From contig NZ_JALPRJ010000033.1 of assembly GCF_030464885.1 (NCBI RefSeq), forward strand, positions 1 to 64,000: a stretch of 64,000 bases of DNA, read 5' to 3'. The stretch's first letter is position 1, and every line of letters begins with the position of its first letter. This DNA comes from Caballeronia sp. SEWSISQ10-4 2. Lineage in GTDB: Bacteria; Pseudomonadota; Gammaproteobacteria; Burkholderiales; Burkholderiaceae. The notes beneath the pieces are model-generated. The model had not been told where the DNA came from and ran no database searches. It saw only the letters and a program-made list of their open reading frames with translations. The translations under genes and the position numbers were made by a program. Shown here piece by piece: positions 34,205-43,858 of this stretch.

Positions 34205-34386
34205 GGCCGTGGGGCGCTCGGGGCGGTCAAACACTTCGGCGGATGGCAGATTCGCTGCCTGTATCCGGGACTACAGGTAAGTGGCGGTAAAGACGAAAGA
34301 GTCGGAATGCGTAGTGCCAACCGGCTGATCGCGAAGTTGTTCGCGCTCAAGTGGCCCCCAGGATGCAGGCGCGTGCGGAGGATGAC

Positions 34387-35454
34387 ATGAGTCAAACTGA
34401 ACCGGCCAGGGTGGCCGTACTGTGGCGCGGTGATCATGAGGCGCGTCAAAGTGCGACATCGGCGAATAACCGCTTTTATCGCATCTTCGAAGAACTGACG
34501 GCGATCGGTATCCAGGCGCAACCCGCCGTCTATTCCGACGAGATGGTGGACGAGGTGCGTGAACAGCTCCTGAATGTTGATGGCGTACTGGTATGGGTCG
34601 ACCCGATTCATGACGGGCAGACCCGGGTAGCGCTCGACGCGATGTTGCGGGAAGTGGCATCGCGCGGACCCTGGGTCAGCGCCCACCCTGACGTTATCCT
34701 GAAGATGGGCGTCAAGGAAGTTTTGCATCGCACCAGGCATCTCGGCTGGGGCACGGATACCCATCTCTATCCCACCAGATCTGCGTTCCAGTCCGAGTTC
34801 CCGTTGCGGCTTGAATCGGCAGGGCCGCGTGTGCTCAAACAAAACCGGGGCAATGGTGGTCAGGGGGTCTGGAAAGTCGAACAAATCTCGCCGCCGGGCA
34901 GCGACACCATATTGGTTCGAGTTCTGCATGCACGCCGAGGGAGCGTGCCGGAAGAGATAACGCTTCACGATTTCATGGCGCGCTGCGAAGCATACCTCAC
35001 GCCTGACGGTTGCATTGTTGACCAACCCTTTCAGTCACGCTTGCCAGACGGCATGATTCGCTGCTACATGGGAACAGACGAGGTTGTCGGGTTTGGACAC
35101 CAGTTGATCAAGGCGCTGTTGCCGCCACCACCGGAAGGACCCGACTCTGACGCTGCGCAGCCCGGGCCACGGATCATGCACCCCGCCTCGGCGGAACCCT
35201 TCCAGGCCCTCAGAGCGAAAATGGAACTCGAATGGACGCCGCAAATGATGGATATCCTGAACATCGACAGCGATTCGCTACCGATTATCTGGGATGCTGA
35301 CTTTCTTTATGGCCCGCGCAACGAATCGGGCGAAGATACCTACGTACTCTGTGAGATCAACGTCAGCTCGGTTTTCGCCATACCAGAGCAGGCACCGGCA
35401 GCCATTGCTCGCTTGGTGAAGGAACGTCTGCGTAAAAAATACCCATCGAACTGA
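34387..35454 (+). CDS. Cj0069 family protein, ATP-grasp-like
   Basis: 355 residues from ATG 34387 (GGAGGATG just upstream). Pattern of a Cj0069-type protein: VAVLWRGDHEAR at the start, KQNRGNGGQGVWKVE resembling an ATP-grasp nucleotide loop, RCYMGTDEVVGFGHQLIKAL, and WDADFLYGPR followed by VLCEINVSSVFAIP near the end, where ATP-grasp enzymes place metal-binding Glu/Asn. The family likely ligates or phosphorylates a small molecule, but no substrate is established to my knowledge. No operon partner is evident. Confidence 0.7.
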   Translation: MSQTEPARVAVLWRGDHEARQSATSANNRFYRIFEELTAIGIQAQPAVYSDEMVDEVREQLLNVDGVLVWVDPIHDGQTRVALDAMLREVASRGPWVSAHPDVILKMGVKEVLHRTRHLGWGTDTHLYPTRSAFQSEFPLRLESAGPRVLKQNRGNGGQGVWKVEQISPPGSDTILVRVLHARRGSVPEEITLHDFMARCEAYLTPDGCIVDQPFQSRLPDGMIRCYMGTDEVVGFGHQLIKALLPPPPEGPDSDAAQPGPRIMHPASAEPFQALRAKMELEWTPQMMDILNIDSDSLPIIWDADFLYGPRNESGEDTYVLCEINVSSVFAIPEQAPAAIARLVKERLRKKYPSN

Positions 35455-35622
35455 CTTTCCCTCAGATGGCGAGCAGCATGATTTGTGCAGCCAAAATCGT
35501 CATCGCAGCCCCCTTGAAACGGTGATGGCTGCAGTTGGGCAAAATGGCCAAGGCCACGAAAGTCCGCTCGAGGGCGAACTTCGATCATTCGCCAGGCGCT
35601 AGCGATTGGCCGTAGGTAGCAC

Positions 35623-35822
35623 GTATCGACCGAAGAAGCTCGCGCGATGGCGTTCGGTCTCGCGGCAGAGGAAGGGCTGTTGTGCGGCACGTCGACGGGC
35701 GCCAACGTGACGGCGGCCCTGCGGCTCGTCGAGCCGTCCAGGGCCGAAGGCGACGGACGTCACCATCTTGTGCGACACAGGCAGGAGGTGCCTAAAGACT
35801 CTCCAGCAAAGACTCTCCAGCA
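35623..35822 (+). pseudogene. Decayed C-terminal fragment of a cysteine synthase-like PLP enzyme
   Basis: The frame from 35623 gives VSTEEARAMAFGLAAEEGLL and then CGTSTGANVTAALRLVE, the PLP-phosphate-binding region of a CysK/CysM enzyme. After ~35740 the homology continues in another frame (VTILCDTGRRCLKTL), so there is a frameshift; the N-terminal two thirds are absent. A 14-bp tandem duplication (AAAGACTCTCCAGC at 35794-35807 and 35808-35821) marks the end. The rest of 35455-36113 shows no gene. Confidence 0.65.
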
Positions 35823-36113
35823 AAGTCTCGATACCACGCATTCCTGTCGGTTAGCAATCCGATTATTTCAATTGGCATACGCCGTCCGGCGTCCATGCTC
35901 TTTGTCTGCTAGACCACCAAACGGCCCGGGCTGCGTTTCTCCCGGCGCAAACGTTGTCCTATGCTGAAGTGCGACCGGGCGATGACATCGAAAGATTCAT
36001 GCCCGTTCCTTCGGGATCTTCCGACTCCTGTTCCCCGCAACGAAGGGACGTGCCGGCGCATGCGCGTCGCCGCGGCTTTCGGGCTTTCGTATTGCTACCC
36101 AGAGAGGTCAGGT

Positions 36114-37496
36114 ATGAGCACGCCCACCGAAACGATGGCCCTCAAAATCAACGACGCCGCATCCGGCAGCGGACAATCGACGGAGCTTCGTCCATTCGGC
36201 ACAGCGGCCCCAAGCGACACGGATCTCCAGGATCTTCAGCAGCGTTTGCTGGTCGCGGTGAACAACGTCAGAGTCACGGGCACGCCCGAGCAGAACCAGA
36301 TGCTCGACTATCTGTTGAATCAGGCGCACAACCAGACCGCCGATCTCGTGAGCGGCGATACGAATTCGTCCCCGGTGCATCACATCCTTTCGAACGTCAA
36401 GAGCCTGCTGATGCATGCGCAGGTGATGCCCACATCGACAGGCGGCGTGGCCGTGTCCTCGGTATCCGATGAAGGCGACCTTGTCGGCAAGAATCCGTAC
36501 GAATCGCTCGATGTGCGCTGGACTGAATCCGCCGTGTGCTGGCTCGAGCATTTCTCACCGCAAACAAAGGCGGACTTCCGCACCGCCCCGCGGACGACCG
36601 CGATGGGCGGCGATGTATCGATCGCCGTCGCGGGAGACTGGGGAACCGGCTTCGACTATCGGACCGACGGAGTGCCCACGCCCGCCGAGAAGGTTGCCAA
36701 TCAGATCCGCGCACTCGCGCCGACCTACACGGTCCACCTTGGCGACGTCTATTACGCGGGCACCGGCGTGGAAGAGCAACGGAACTTCATCGGCAAATGG
36801 CCTCCAGGCGCGGGTGGAAGCTTTACGCTGAATTCGAACCATGAGATGTATTCGGGCGCGCAAGGCTATTACTCCGTGCTCGATGGCGACGGCGATTTCG
36901 CCGCGCAGAATAGGAACAGCTACTTCGCGCTGACAAACGCTGACTGGCTCGTCATCGGCCTCGACACCGCCTATCACGCCGACGAGATTCATCTCTATCA
37001 GCACGGTTTTCTGGATCCGGACCAATGCGCGTTCGTCGACGATCTGATCGCGACGAATCCAACGGCCAAACGCGCCATCCTCCTCACTCACCACAACGGC
37101 CTGTCGGTCGACGGAATGACGCCGAGCGCTCTATGGGGGCAAGTCGCGCCACGCTTCGCGGGACTGGAACTGTGGTGGTACTGGGGGCACATGCACGCGG
37201 GCATCGTGTATAGCGACCGGGGTACACGCGCTCAGATGCAACCGAACAGCATTGGCGGCGGCATCATCCATGCGCGTTGTGCCGGTCACGGCGCGGTGCC
37301 CGCGGGCGAGCCCAATTCGCTGGTCGCCAATCCGAGCGCGGTGTGGCATGAGAACCGCACGGTGGCCGACCTGCTCTATCCTGGACGCGTATACAACGGC
37401 TTGGTAGCGCTCACGCTGAACGGCGCCGATCTCACCGAGGAGTTCATCGACGAAGAAGGGGCCAAGGTGTACGCAAGAACCTTCCTTGCGAAATGA
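36114..37496 (+). CDS. Calcineurin-like metallophosphoesterase
   Basis: 460 residues from ATG 36114 (GAGG 6 nt upstream). The metallophosphoesterase blocks are in order: AVAGDWGTG (~residue 173), HLGDVYYAGTG, NSNHEMYSG (the GNHE block with Gly changed to Ser), LTHHNGLS and WWYWGHMHAG. The N-terminal ~160 residues are a helical extension of unknown role (QQRLLVAVNNVRVTG). No signal peptide, so it is probably cytosolic. The lipase gene follows after 48 bp in the same direction and may be co-transcribed. Confidence 0.8.
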   Translation: MSTPTETMALKINDAASGSGQSTELRPFGTAAPSDTDLQDLQQRLLVAVNNVRVTGTPEQNQMLDYLLNQAHNQTADLVSGDTNSSPVHHILSNVKSLLMHAQVMPTSTGGVAVSSVSDEGDLVGKNPYESLDVRWTESAVCWLEHFSPQTKADFRTAPRTTAMGGDVSIAVAGDWGTGFDYRTDGVPTPAEKVANQIRALAPTYTVHLGDVYYAGTGVEEQRNFIGKWPPGAGGSFTLNSNHEMYSGAQGYYSVLDGDGDFAAQNRNSYFALTNADWLVIGLDTAYHADEIHLYQHGFLDPDQCAFVDDLIATNPTAKRAILLTHHNGLSVDGMTPSALWGQVAPRFAGLELWWYWGHMHAGIVYSDRGTRAQMQPNSIGGGIIHARCAGHGAVPAGEPNSLVANPSAVWHENRTVADLLYPGRVYNGLVALTLNGADLTEEFIDEEGAKVYARTFLAK

Positions 37497-37544
37497 CCAC
37501 GCGTGTGCGTCCGTTCATGCTGATTCAAGATCGTGGAGGCGATC

Positions 37545-38399
37545 ATGCCCGGTATCCCTTATGACGCGACCCGCACCGCGCTGGAGGCGCCGCAATTGCG
37601 GGCCACCGTGTTCGTGGCCGGCACGGACTATGACGACGTGGCGTTGTCCGTCGAATTCGCGCGGCTCGCCTACATGCATTACGAGGACGGCGGGGCCGAA
37701 CTCGATCGCCTGAAAGAAGGGCTCGGCCGCGTGCGATTCGACGATGTCGTCATCTTCGAGGACGCCGCCACCGGCACGCAAGGCTACGGCGCGTCGCGAT
37801 CCGTGGACGGCCTGTGCGTGCTCGCGTTTCGCGGCACGGAGCCGACTCAGCTCTCCGATCTGGGCGCGGATCTGCAATTCAGCCTGACCGACTGGACCGA
37901 AAAGGCGGGCCGCGTGCACAAGGGATTCGCGTGCGCGGCGCGCAGCGTCTTCGCCTCGGTGAATCAGTGGCTGGAGCAAACGCGGGCCGCACGCAGGCGG
38001 CTGATCGTGACCGGCCATAGCCTCGGCGCGGCCATCGCCACGCTGTACGCGAGCGTGATCGCGCCAGACAAGCTCGTCACGATCGGCTCGCCGCGCGTGG
38101 GCGATGCGGATTTCGTCGCGACGCTCGCCGGCATCGACATGACACGCCTGGTCGATTGCTGCGATGTCGTCACCGAACTGCCGCCCGCGGTCGCAGGTTA
38201 CGTTCACGCCAGCGACGCTGCCTACCTCACGCGGGACGGCGTCCTCGCTTCCTCAGCGGATCCGGACTTCGTGCGCGACGACCGCCTCGCCGCGCGCACG
38301 GATTATCTGCGCAATTACGCATGGAAAACTGGCAATGTGGTGTTGCGCGATCTCGCCGATCACGCACCCATCAACTACGTGCGCTGCTTCATGTCGTGA
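37545..38399 (+). CDS. Class 3 lipase / alpha-beta hydrolase
   Basis: 284 residues from ATG 37545 (GAGGCGATC upstream). Class 3 lipase features: LCVLAFRGTEPTQLSDLGAD (lipase lid/oxyanion region), nucleophile elbow VTGHSLGAAIATLYA, Asp region CCDVVTELPP, and catalytic His plausibly in DLADHAPINY. No signal peptide. It probably hydrolyses lipid or ester substrates; the pairing with the metallophosphoesterase upstream is the only context. A terminator follows at 38430. Confidence 0.82.
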   Translation: MPGIPYDATRTALEAPQLRATVFVAGTDYDDVALSVEFARLAYMHYEDGGAELDRLKEGLGRVRFDDVVIFEDAATGTQGYGASRSVDGLCVLAFRGTEPTQLSDLGADLQFSLTDWTEKAGRVHKGFACAARSVFASVNQWLEQTRAARRRLIVTGHSLGAAIATLYASVIAPDKLVTIGSPRVGDADFVATLAGIDMTRLVDCCDVVTELPPAVAGYVHASDAAYLTRDGVLASSADPDFVRDDRLAARTDYLRNYAWKTGNVVLRDLADHAPINYVRCFMS

Positions 38400-38429
38400 G
38401 GCGTGCTAGCTGTCCCACGCTGGAAAGCC

Positions 38430-38459
38430 GAAAGCCCTCAAACAGAGGGCTTTCATTTT
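38430..38459 (+). terminator. Rho-independent terminator after the lipase gene
   Basis: GAAAGCCCTC (38430-38439), loop AAACA, GAGGGCTTTC (38445-38454), then ATTTTT. The stem is perfect. Confidence 0.8.
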
Positions 38460-38551
38460 TACTAGCGCTTCCAAACTTTATTGCAACGCGTGGTCCGGAT
38501 TTTCCAATCTTTATTGCACTTTCCGAACTATCTCGTCACGCTTCAGAAACC

Positions 38552-39133
38552 TTAAGCGCCGAAATTCTTCGACGCAAAGTCCCAGTTCGCAATGTTCCAG
38601 AACGCTTCAATGAACTTCGGACGCGCGTTGCGATAGTCGATGTAATACGCGTGTTCCCACACGTCGATGGTCAGCAGCGCCTTGGCGTCGGTGGTCAGCG
38701 GCGTAGCGGCATTGCTGGTCGACACGATGTCGAGCGAACCGTCAGCCTTCTTCACGAGCCACGTCCAGCCCGAGCCGAACGTGCCGGTCGCGACCTTGGT
38801 GAACTCTTCCTTGAACTTGTCGAACGAACCGTACTTGGCATTGATCGCGTCGCCGAGTGCGCCGGCCGGAGCACCGCCACCCTTGGGCGACAGGCTGTTC
38901 CAGAAGAACGTGTGATTCCAGATCTGCGCCGCGTTGTTGAACACCCCGCCCGACGCCTTCTTGACGATTTCTTCGAGCGACAGGTTTTCGAATTCGGTAC
39001 CCGGAATCAGCTTGTTCAGGTTCGTCACATAGGTTTGATGATGCTTGCCATAGTGATACTCAAGCGTTTCTTCCGACATGTGCGGAGCGAGCGCGTTCTT
39101 GTCGAACGGCAACGGCGGGAGGGTATGTTCCAT
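38552..39133 (-). CDS. sodB: Superoxide dismutase [Fe], cytosolic
   Basis: 193 residues starting MEHTLPPLPFDKNALAPHM, typical of proteobacterial SodB. Metal ligands: His in TLEYHYGKHH, His in IWNHTFFWNSL, Asp and His in TIDVWEHAYYIDYRN. The Gly-Gly-Gly context (SPKGGGAPAG) agrees with the iron type. No export signal. It dismutates superoxide in the cytoplasm; compare the Tat-exported SOD at 32212. Confidence 0.94.
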   Translation of the reverse strand: MEHTLPPLPFDKNALAPHMSEETLEYHYGKHHQTYVTNLNKLIPGTEFENLSLEEIVKKASGGVFNNAAQIWNHTFFWNSLSPKGGGAPAGALGDAINAKYGSFDKFKEEFTKVATGTFGSGWTWLVKKADGSLDIVSTSNAATPLTTDAKALLTIDVWEHAYYIDYRNARPKFIEAFWNIANWDFASKNFGA

Positions 39134-39217
39134 GGTGCGAGCTTCCTTCTATGATGATTTTGGGGGACGTGAGGAGTGAGGCAATGGAGCACTCGATTGT
39201 AGGCGAGTTGGGATAAC

Positions 39218-39237
39218 CCCGCAAATTGCGGGTTTTT
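39218..39237 (+). terminator. Terminator-like hairpin between sodB and xseA
   Basis: CCCGCAA (39218-39224) and TTGCGGG (39226-39232), then TTTTT on the plus strand. On the minus strand, where xseA readthrough would arrive, the following run is weaker (GGTTATCC). The rest of 39134-39404 shows only the sodB promoter region. Confidence 0.5.
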
Positions 39238-39404
39238 ATGAGCAGTATCGATTACGAAGCTTTAACGTCGGCGTAAAAAATGCTCGAACGTTCCATCTAA
39301 GCCGTCAAAAATACGGGCTTTGAAGCACCCGCGTTTGTCATGTTTGTCATGTGAACATCGCGTGAAGGCGACTGCTGTTTCACGCGATGCACACCTGCTA
39401 ACAG

Positions 39405-40784
39405 TCAAAATTCATCGGAGAGCCGCGGCTGGATGTCGGCCAGCACGATATCGGCCGATCCTTCGGCCAGATGCACAGTCAACGCCCGCTTGGGCTTCAA
39501 CGCATTCGGCGCGCGCACGGCGCGCCCGGATTGCGTGTCGATCAAAGCCGCATAGCCGCGCTCGAGCGTGCGTTGCGGGCTCAACACCTGCAACCTCGCC
39601 GATAACTCCGACACCCGCGCCACCGCTCGTTCATGGCGGCGCCCTTGCGAGGCACCCAGGCGTTGTGCAAGACGCATCAGACGTTCCCGCTCGGCGGCGA
39701 GATCAGGACGCCAGCGTTGCCAGCGCATCTGCACGAGCGCAAAACGCGCGCGCGCGTCGCGAACCGGACGCGCGCCGGCTGACGCAAGCCGCGCCGCGAG
39801 TTGCCGCAAATGCATGCGCTGGCGTTCCAGCCGCTCGGCCGGGCTGACCAGCCGGCGCGCGAGCCAGTCGAGCTGCTGGGCGCGCCGCTCCATCATCCGG
39901 CCGAAACCGCGTGCAAGCGACGCATGCCGGTGATCCAGATCGCGCAGCAACAACACGCGCTGCGGACTGACGAGTTCGGCGGCTGCGGTGGGCGTGGGCG
40001 CGCGGACATCGGCAGCAAAATCGGCGATGGTGAAATCCGTCTCATGGCCTACACCGCTTACAACCGGCATGGCACTTTCGGCTATCGCGCGCGCGAGCAC
40101 TTCCTCGTTGAACGCCCACAGATCCTCGATCGAACCGCCGCCGCGGCACACGATCAGCACATCGACCTCGCGGCGGGCGCTGGCCTCATCGACCATCGCG
40201 GCGAGCTTCGCGGCAACACCCGCGCCCTGCACCGGCGCGGGATAAACGATCACCGGCACATGCGGCGCGCGCCGCGCGAGCGTGGTAAGCACATCGCGCA
40301 ACGCCGCCGCCTGCAACGACGTCACAATGCCGATCGCGCGCGGATGGTGCGGCAGCGGCCGCTTGCGCTCGCCGGCGAACAGCCCCTCGGCTTCCAGTTT
40401 CGCCTTCAGCTTCAAGAAGGCTTCGTACAAGCGCCCCTGCCCGGTCCGGCGCACCGCTTCCACGCCGAGCTGCAACTCGCCGCGCGGTTCGTACAGGGTG
40501 ACCAGCCCGCGCACTTCGATCCGATCCCCTTCTCGCGGCGTGAACTCGGCGTACTGTGCGCGGCCGCGGAACATCACGCAGCGCATCTGCGCCTGCGCGT
40601 CCTTGATCGAGAAATACCAGTGGCCGCTCGCCGCTTTCGTAAAATTCGATACTTCACCCGACACCCAGACGAGCGGAAACGAGCGTTCGAGCATCGACCC
40701 GATCGCGCGATTGAGCGCCGAAACGGGGATGACGGCGTCGGCGCTGCCGGGTTGACCGGAGGAGGTGAAAGGGTCGCTGCTCAT
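39405..40784 (-). CDS. xseA: Exodeoxyribonuclease VII large subunit
   Basis: 459 residues from ATG 40784, chosen because the N-terminal OB-fold begins soon after (VIPVSALNRAIGSMLERSFP, VWVSGEVSNFTKAASGHWYF). The core includes IGIVTSLQAAALRDVLTTL, VIVCRGGGSIEDLWAFNEE and SGVGHETDFTIADFAAD, followed by the long coiled-coil region and the C-terminal RGYAALID segment. With XseB it degrades single-stranded DNA. An in-frame GTG or ATG upstream to 40928 would add unconserved residues. Confidence 0.93.
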   Translation of the reverse strand: MSSDPFTSSGQPGSADAVIPVSALNRAIGSMLERSFPLVWVSGEVSNFTKAASGHWYFSIKDAQAQMRCVMFRGRAQYAEFTPREGDRIEVRGLVTLYEPRGELQLGVEAVRRTGQGRLYEAFLKLKAKLEAEGLFAGERKRPLPHHPRAIGIVTSLQAAALRDVLTTLARRAPHVPVIVYPAPVQGAGVAAKLAAMVDEASARREVDVLIVCRGGGSIEDLWAFNEEVLARAIAESAMPVVSGVGHETDFTIADFAADVRAPTPTAAAELVSPQRVLLLRDLDHRHASLARGFGRMMERRAQQLDWLARRLVSPAERLERQRMHLRQLAARLASAGARPVRDARARFALVQMRWQRWRPDLAAERERLMRLAQRLGASQGRRHERAVARVSELSARLQVLSPQRTLERGYAALIDTQSGRAVRAPNALKPKRALTVHLAEGSADIVLADIQPRLSDEF

Positions 40785-41467
40785 CGAGGAAAATGGTGGT
40801 CGGTTGAGGTTAAAAACACGCTGGCTTGAGAGCGGACACATGAGCCGTCCTGAGAGCGCCATGCGGCCGGTGAACAAGGCATGGACGATAAGCCCGATCA
40901 GCGTGCGAAGTGTAGCAAGTGTCCACAAGGCGCGAGTTACCGGGAGCTAACGGAAACTCTCATTAAATCCTGATGAACTCAGTTTAAGTCATTGTTTTTA
41001 TTGTGTTTTCCATCTCTAAATCGTGACTAAGCCGATGCAAGGCTTTCCCGAAGCCGATTTCAGGCCGCAGGAGCCCAAGTTGTTCACAGAGTTATCCACA
41101 GGCGGTTTGTGTGCAAAATCTCGCATCGAATCTACCTATTTTCGGGCTGCACTCGAAGGCATTTCAACGCCGCACGGCGAGGTCCGGTTTACCCTTAAAC
41201 TGGCGCCCCGGGCAGCGCCGCGCTAGAGTGCCGGGTTCGAGGGCCAGCGCAATCATGCGCTCTGTCGTCCGCCGACGGCTTATCGTCCGCTTATCGTCCG
41301 CTTATCGCCTGCTTACATCCGCTCATTCTGGAGATCCGTCCCGATGCAAAGGTGCCGGCCGTTATCACTGACATTGCCACCACTGTCGCCCCCCTCGCCG
41401 CTGCACCGCCTGACGTTGCTGTCCGTCCAATCGCGTGCATCGTTCGCTCCTGAACACAAGGCGCGCC
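40785..41467 (+). other. Divergent intergenic region with one DnaA-box-like site
   Basis: About 680 bp between xseA and lpxK without a convincing gene. A consensus DnaA box TTATCCACA lies at 41092-41100, preceded by a weaker TGTTCACAG. A single box is not evidence for an origin. Direct TTATCGTCCGC-type repeats occur at ~41280-41305. Confidence 0.45.
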
Positions 41468-42484
41468 ATGTCTGATTTCAAGCCGCCGATCGAAAACTTC
41501 CTCGCCCGCGAGTGGCGCAAGCGCGGCTGGGTCGCGTGGTCGCTGACGCCGTTTGCCTGCCTGTTCGGCCTGATTGCCGCGATTCGCCGCGCCTTCTTCG
41601 CGCTCGGCTGGATCAAGCAGGTGAACGTGGGGGTGCCGGTCGTCGTGGTGGGCAACGTGACCGTGGGCGGCACCGGCAAGACGCCGACCGTGATCGCTCT
41701 CGTCGAAGCGTTGCGCGCCGCCGGTTTCCAGCCGGGCGTCGTCTCGCGCGGTTACGGCGCGAAGATCCACGAAGCCACGCGCGTGAGCCCGACGAGCCAG
41801 CCATCCGAAGTCGGCGATGAGCCCCTGCTGATCGCCCGCCGCACGCATGCGCCGGTGATGGTCTCGCCGGATCGCGTCGCGGCGGCGCAGGCGTTGCTGA
41901 AGGCGCATCCATCGGTGGATGTGATCGTGAGCGACGACGGCCTGCAACACTACCGCCTCGCGCGCGCATTCGAACTTGTGGTCTTCGACGACCGTCTGGG
42001 CGGCAACGGTTTCCTGCTGCCGGCGGGACCGCTGCGTGAATCGATGTCGCGGCACCGCGACGCCACGCTCATCAATAGCCCCTACGACCGCACGTTGCCG
42101 CCGTGGCCAAATACCTTCTCGCTGGATTTGACCACCAGCGACGCCTGGCTCCTCGATGACCCGGCCGTGCGCCGCCCGCTCGGCGCGTTCAAGGGCGAAC
42201 GGGTCGCGGCCGCGGCGGGCATCGGCTCGCCGGAAAGGTTCTTCGCGTCGCTGCGCGCGGCTGGACTCACGCCGGCCACGCGCGCGTTTCCGGATCACTA
42301 TGATTATCGCGACAATCCGTTCGCCGGCATCGACGCCGATTCGATCCTGATCACCGAGAAGGATGCAGTAAAATTCGGGGCCTGGCGTGACGCGCGCATC
42401 TGGGTGGTTCCAGTCGAAGCCGTGCTCAGCCCCCGCCTCATCGCATTAGTTGTGGAGAAACTTCGTGGACGCACGCCTGCTTGA
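41468..42484 (+). CDS. lpxK: Tetraacyldisaccharide 4'-kinase
   Basis: 338 residues from ATG 41468. N-terminal membrane-associated helix (LTPFACLFGLIAAIRRAFFA), Walker A VGNVTVGGTGKTPTVIAL, then SRGYGAKIHEATRVS, VIVSDDGLQHYRL and AFPDHYDYRDNPFA. It phosphorylates the lipid A disaccharide at the inner membrane. Its 3' end overlaps the next gene, and it is in the conserved order lpxK, Trm112-like, kdsB. Confidence 0.95.
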   Translation: MSDFKPPIENFLAREWRKRGWVAWSLTPFACLFGLIAAIRRAFFALGWIKQVNVGVPVVVVGNVTVGGTGKTPTVIALVEALRAAGFQPGVVSRGYGAKIHEATRVSPTSQPSEVGDEPLLIARRTHAPVMVSPDRVAAAQALLKAHPSVDVIVSDDGLQHYRLARAFELVVFDDRLGGNGFLLPAGPLRESMSRHRDATLINSPYDRTLPPWPNTFSLDLTTSDAWLLDDPAVRRPLGAFKGERVAAAAGIGSPERFFASLRAAGLTPATRAFPDHYDYRDNPFAGIDADSILITEKDAVKFGAWRDARIWVVPVEAVLSPRLIALVVEKLRGRTPA

Positions 42485-42671
42485 AATCCTTGTCTGCCCG
42501 ATTTGCAAGACCCAGCTCACGTATGACCGCGCGGCGCAGGAACTCATCTGTAACGTCGACAAACTCGCTTACCCCATCCGCGACGGCATTCCCATCATGC
42601 TGCCGGACGAAGCCCGCCAGACCGTGGAAGGCACGCCCGTCGAGCCGTTGAAACCCGCCGGCGGGAACTGA
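42465..42671 (+). CDS. Trm112/UPF0434 family small protein
   Basis: 68 residues from GTG 42465 (GGAG 8 nt upstream); overlaps the lpxK end by 20 bp. The sequence DARLLEILVCPICKTQLTYD has the CPxC zinc-knuckle half, and YPIRDGIPIMLPDEAR is the family signature. It is a small Trm112-like protein of the YcaR type; the bacterial role is poorly defined. Encoded between lpxK and kdsB as in many proteobacteria. Confidence 0.85.
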   Translation: MDARLLEILVCPICKTQLTYDRAAQELICNVDKLAYPIRDGIPIMLPDEARQTVEGTPVEPLKPAGGN

Positions 42672-42701
42672 GGTTTTAAAGAGGCTTTAAATCGAGGTTT
42701 T

Positions 42702-43511
42702 ATGAACGCACATGTTCCGGTCGCGCCGCCCTTCATAGCAGTCGTCCCCGCGCGGCTCGCGTCCACGCGGCTGCCGGACAAGCCGCTGGCGGATATCGGC
42801 GGCAAGCCAATGGTCGTGCGAGTCGCCGAGCGCGCGCGTTTATCGGGCGCGCTGCAAGTGCTGATCGCCACCGATTCGCAGCGCGTGGTCGAAGTCGCGA
42901 AGGAACATGGCATCGACGCCCTGCTCACCCGCGCCGATCATCCGAACGGCACGGACCGGCTCGCCGAAGTCGCGACGCATTTCGGCTGGAGCGACGACAC
43001 CATCGTGGTCAATGTGCAGGGCGACGAACCGTTGATCGAGCCGGCGCTCGTGCGCAACGTGGCGGCGCATCTGGCGGCGCATCCGTCGTGCGCGATCGCG
43101 ACCGCGGCGCATCCCATCTCTGACCCCGCCGATGTCTTCAATCCGAACGTGGTGAAAGTCGTGCTGGATTCAAAGAGCGTCGCGCTGTATTTTTCGCGCG
43201 CGCCGATTCCGTGGTCGCGCGACGCGTGGCAGAAGGACTGGCCGAATGTCGCCGCGCTCGGCGCACGTCCGTCCGTTCCCTCCAATGTGCTGCGGCACAT
43301 CGGCTTATACGCGTATCGGGCGAAGTTCTTGCGAATTTACCCCACGCTGTCGGTGGCTCCGATCGAAGAGGGCGAGGCGCTCGAACAACTGCGCGCGCTC
43401 TGGCACGGCGAGCGCATCGCAGTGCTGACGACGAACGACGCGCCCCCGCCGGGCGTCGATACCCCCACCGATCTCGCCCGCGTCCGCGCGTTGTTTGGCG
43501 CTTCGGCGTAA
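42702..43511 (+). CDS. kdsB: 3-deoxy-manno-octulosonate cytidylyltransferase (CMP-KDO synthetase)
   Basis: 269 residues. Nucleotide-binding start VVPARLASTRLPDKPLADIG, then VLIATDSQRVVEVAKEHG, NVQGDEPLIEPALV (metal-binding Asp) and HIGLYAYRAKFL. It activates KDO with CTP for lipopolysaccharide core synthesis, which fits the lpxK neighbour. Confidence 0.96.
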   Translation: MNAHVPVAPPFIAVVPARLASTRLPDKPLADIGGKPMVVRVAERARLSGALQVLIATDSQRVVEVAKEHGIDALLTRADHPNGTDRLAEVATHFGWSDDTIVVNVQGDEPLIEPALVRNVAAHLAAHPSCAIATAAHPISDPADVFNPNVVKVVLDSKSVALYFSRAPIPWSRDAWQKDWPNVAALGARPSVPSNVLRHIGLYAYRAKFLRIYPTLSVAPIEEGEALEQLRALWHGERIAVLTTNDAPPPGVDTPTDLARVRALFGASA

Positions 43512-43858
43512 CGGGGCAGGAAGCATCCCGCGAAATCAGCTCGTTTTCAACGCCTCCTAGCGCGGCAGCCCCCTTTCGATCAACTCGCGTTAACCCCCGC
43601 TGCACCCCACTTGCCGGGGTTTCCAGCCGCGTATTCGAGCCGCGATTGTGACGATGCATGGCATAATCGATTGGTAGCGCGAGCCTTCCGGTCAGCGCCA
43701 ACGCTCCTGAGCGCCCGTGTCGACTGGTGCCGCGCCGTCTCCCGAATTCGGCTCGTTGCACCTCGTTTGCGGCTTCAACCGGGCGATGCGCCATAGCGAC
43801 CGGATGCGAGAATAAGCCTCGCAGCGCAGCGGTTTCTATTCGATTCGGAGATATCACC
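43512..43858 (+). other. Intergenic region between kdsB and adk
   Basis: About 350 bp with no gene; it contains the adk leader. A CGGAG Shine-Dalgarno sequence sits 8 nt before the adk ATG. Confidence 0.55.

Noticed and set aside
40785..40928. Longer xseA start at 40928 adding 48 residues
   Set aside because: The added residues do not look like the OB-fold N-terminus, while the conserved domain begins soon after ATG 40784.
41092..41100. Perfect DnaA box TTATCCACA near a second weaker site, considered as part of a replication origin
   Set aside because: Only one consensus box, no AT-rich unwinding region, no dnaA, dnaN or repA nearby; single boxes occur often.
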